Shown: in pieces, positions 13,741-14,893 of the stretch
Position numbering within the stretch: position 1 is the first letter of the stretch
How the letters are laid out: every line of letters begins with the position of its first letter
Source: Dehalococcoidia bacterium
GTDB lineage: Bacteria > Chloroflexota > Dehalococcoidia > Dehalococcoidales > Fen-1064
Length of the DNA: 14,893 bases
Reading direction: 5' to 3'
Assembly (NCBI GenBank): GCA_011192055.1
Contig: DUES01000180.1
Coordinates: 1 to 14,893 of the forward strand
The notes under the pieces: generated by a model
What the model saw: the letters and a program-made list of their open reading frames with translations, nothing else
Database searches by the model: none
What the model was told of the DNA's origin: nothing
Made by a program: the position numbers and the translations under genes

Positions 13741-14148
13741 ATGAAGATAGCCATATCCGCTACAGGCTTAGACCTGGAAGCTCAGGTCGACCCGCGCTTT
13801 GGTCGTTGCCGGTGTTTCATCATCATCGACCCGGATACAATGCAGTTTGACGCCGTGGAGAACGCCGGAGCTTCGGCTTCGGGTGGAGCGGGAATCTCAA
13901 CTGCCCAGATGATAACTGGAAAAGGTGTAGACACAGTGCTTACGGGAAATTGTGGTCCTAATGCTTTTCAGGTTTTATCTGCTGCCGGGATAAAGGTTAT
14001 CACCGGAGTGTCGGGCAAAGTGCAAAATGCCATTGATGGCTATAAGTCAGGTACGTATCAGGCTACCTCTGAACCGAATGTCACTGACCACTTTGGTGTC
14101 GGAAGGGGTCAGCGCTTAGGGAGAGAATCGGGCCGGGGTACGGGTTAA
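13741..14148 (+). CDS. NifX/NifB-like dinitrogenase iron-molybdenum cofactor-binding family protein
   Basis: The 135-residue protein has the ribonuclease-H-like fold signature of the NifX/MTH1175/ORP group: MKIAISATG at the start, VDPRFGRCRCFIIID (16-30), GGAGISTAQMI, and TGNCGPNAFQVLSAAGIKVI (68-87). Family members bind Fe-Mo or Mo-Cu clusters or their precursors; here nitrogenase genes are absent, so the ORP/MTH1175 branch fits better. Cysteines 23, 25 and 71 are possible cluster ligands. Residues 119-135 form a Gly/Arg-rich tail (GVGRGQRLGRESGRGTG), not part of the core fold. AAGGAG lies 6 bases before the ATG. Context with a ferredoxin-type ATPase suggests it is the acceptor or carrier of an assembled metal cluster. 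Confidence 0.88.
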   Translation: MKIAISATGLDLEAQVDPRFGRCRCFIIIDPDTMQFDAVENAGASASGGAGISTAQMITGKGVDTVLTGNCGPNAFQVLSAAGIKVITGVSGKVQNAIDGYKSGTYQATSEPNVTDHFGVGRGQRLGRESGRGTG

Positions 14149-14191
14149 AACACAGGAATAAGATAGAGAGTAACTCTACAGGGAGAGTAAT

Positions 14192-14389
14192 ATGCCTGGA
14201 GGAGATGGAACCGGGCCGCCAGCCGGACCCGGCCAGAGAGGTGGCAGAATGGGCGGTAATCGCCCGGGAGCGGGCCCCACAGGAAACTGCGTGTGTCCGG
14301 CCTGCGGTGAGAAGATACCTCACAAGCAGGGAATACCATGTTATAATACAAGTTGTCCCAAGTGCGGTACCGGTATGAAAAGAGAATAA
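14192..14389 (+). CDS. Small zinc-ribbon-like protein with DUF5320-type N-terminus
   Basis: The 65-residue product begins MPGGDGTGPPAGPGQRGG, close to the start of the DUF5320 protein at 13432, but then carries a cysteine region instead of a coiled coil: C33-x-C35-x2-C38, C50 and C55-x2-C58-G. This could bind zinc or an Fe-S cluster. It ends one base before the ATPase start, so translation of the two is probably coupled. GGGAGAG lies a few bases before the ATG. Similar small CxxC proteins accompany MinD-type ferredoxin ATPases in anaerobes. Exact role unknown; a metal donor or a structural partner are both possible. Confidence 0.8.
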   Translation: MPGGDGTGPPAGPGQRGGRMGGNRPGAGPTGNCVCPACGEKIPHKQGIPCYNTSCPKCGTGMKRE

Positions 14390-14390
14390 C

Positions 14391-14893
14391 ATGATTATTA
14401 CTGTAGCCAGTGGCAAAGGCGGGACAGGAAAAACACTGGTGGCTACCAGCCTTGTTCTATCCCTGAAAGGCCAGGGTAATGTACAGCTACTTGACTGTGA
14501 TGTCGAAGAGCCTAATGACCACATATTCATGGACCCGGCTATCACTGAGAGTGAAGCTGTTAACATACCTGTTCCCCTGGTAGATGAGGCAAAATGCACG
14601 TACTGCGGTAAATGTTCCCATGTCTGTGTCTACCATGCCATTGCAGTGCTTGGTGAACATGTCCTTACCTTCCCGCAGCTCTGTCACGGCTGCGGGGCAT
14701 GCAGCTATCTCTGTCCGGAAAATGCTATCACCGAGGAAGATAGGGAAACCGGTGTCGTGGAGTCAGGCCATGCCGGCGGAGTGAAGTTTGTGCAGGGCAG
14801 ACTCACTGTGGGAGAAGCAATGGCCCCGCCCATAATCAAAAAGGTGAAAGCGCAAGCTGATAATAATGGAATTGTTGTTATTGATGCTCCCCC
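14391..14893 (+). CDS. MinD/Mrp-family ATPase with inserted ferredoxin domain (partial)
   Basis: The gene runs off the window; 167 complete codons are visible. The N-terminus is a deviant Walker A P-loop, SGKGGTGKT (7-15), followed by LLDCDVEEPN (33-42). A two-cluster ferredoxin module is inserted next: C69-x2-C72-x2-C75-x3-C79 and C98-x2-C101-x2-C104-x3-C108-P. The sequence resumes the ATPase core, reaching the IVVIDAP Walker B-like strand at the edge. Such proteins belong to the SIMIBI (ParA/MinD/Mrp) class; relatives act in Fe-S or mixed-metal cluster assembly, and pairs of them flank the ORP genes of Desulfovibrio. Start ATG is one base after the zinc-ribbon stop. A second paralogous ATPase may well follow outside the window; that is a prediction. 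Confidence 0.9.
   Translation, partial: MIITVASGKGGTGKTLVATSLVLSLKGQGNVQLLDCDVEEPNDHIFMDPAITESEAVNIPVPLVDEAKCTYCGKCSHVCVYHAIAVLGEHVLTFPQLCHGCGACSYLCPENAITEEDRETGVVESGHAGGVKFVQGRLTVGEAMAPPIIKKVKAQADNNGIVVIDAP

Noticed and set aside
13741..14148. Evidence for nitrogen fixation
   Set aside because: The NifX-like fold also occurs in ORP/MTH1175 proteins of non-fixers, and no nif structural genes are in the window.

Overview
The window looks like a piece of chromosome from a strictly anaerobic bacterium. It carries an oxygen/NO-detoxification operon (flavodiiron protein, rubredoxin, ferritin-like proteins), an AMP-forming acetyl-CoA synthetase, a single-chain biotin-dependent acyl-CoA carboxylase, and an anaerobe-type ferredoxin/NifX-like/MinD-type ATPase cluster. 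Shine-Dalgarno sites are strong and GTG and TTG starts occur. This gene set, small Gly/Arg-rich DUF5320-like proteins and REP-like inverted repeats would fit an anaerobic Chloroflexota (Dehalococcoidia-like) genome. That taxonomic guess is inference, since there is no rRNA or other phylogenetic marker here.

Layout. (1) 1-128: imperfect REP-like inverted repeat plus the end of a second copy. (2) 129-2950, minus strand: a compact operon, read as rubrerythrin-like protein > rubredoxin > flavodiiron protein > tandem-duplicated ferritin-like protein. Upstream lies a CRP/FNR-type palindrome about 42 bp from a plausible start point. (3) 2951-5601: gene-poor, with only a small secreted protein (3512-3916) and a stand-alone cyclic-nucleotide-binding-domain protein (4556-5011). 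The noncoding DNA is rich in structure: a hairpin-bearing leader, two strong terminator-like hairpins and a consensus -35/-10 promoter with a 17-bp spacer. (4) 5602-7578: acetyl-CoA synthetase, convergent with (5) 7689-11093, a 1134-residue biotin carboxylase-BCCP-carboxyltransferase fusion; a hairpin terminator lies between them. (6) 11387 to the end: a plus-strand cluster headed by a DUF134 regulator with a 22-bp perfect palindrome upstream. It continues with a DUF364-like protein, a 2[4Fe-4S] ferredoxin with a basic tail, two DUF5320-like coiled-coil proteins, a NifX/MTH1175-like protein, a small zinc-ribbon protein and a MinD/Mrp-type ATPase with an inserted ferredoxin, cut by the window edge.

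How the genes work together. The minus-strand operon should reduce O2 or NO to harmless products with electrons passed by rubredoxin, while the ferritin-like proteins handle peroxide and/or iron. Acetyl-CoA synthetase and the carboxylase could link acetate activation to carboxylated acyl-CoA, though they are not co-transcribed. The 3' cluster resembles the anaerobe-specific ORP/Mrp gene neighbourhoods and is best read as a metal-cluster assembly or sensing system. Its most unusual traits are Gly/Arg-rich segments in six of eight proteins, a shared N-terminal signature on two unrelated folds, and a well-spaced internal ribosome-binding site and start inside the ferredoxin gene.

I saw no tRNA, rRNA, transposase, integrase or CRISPR array.
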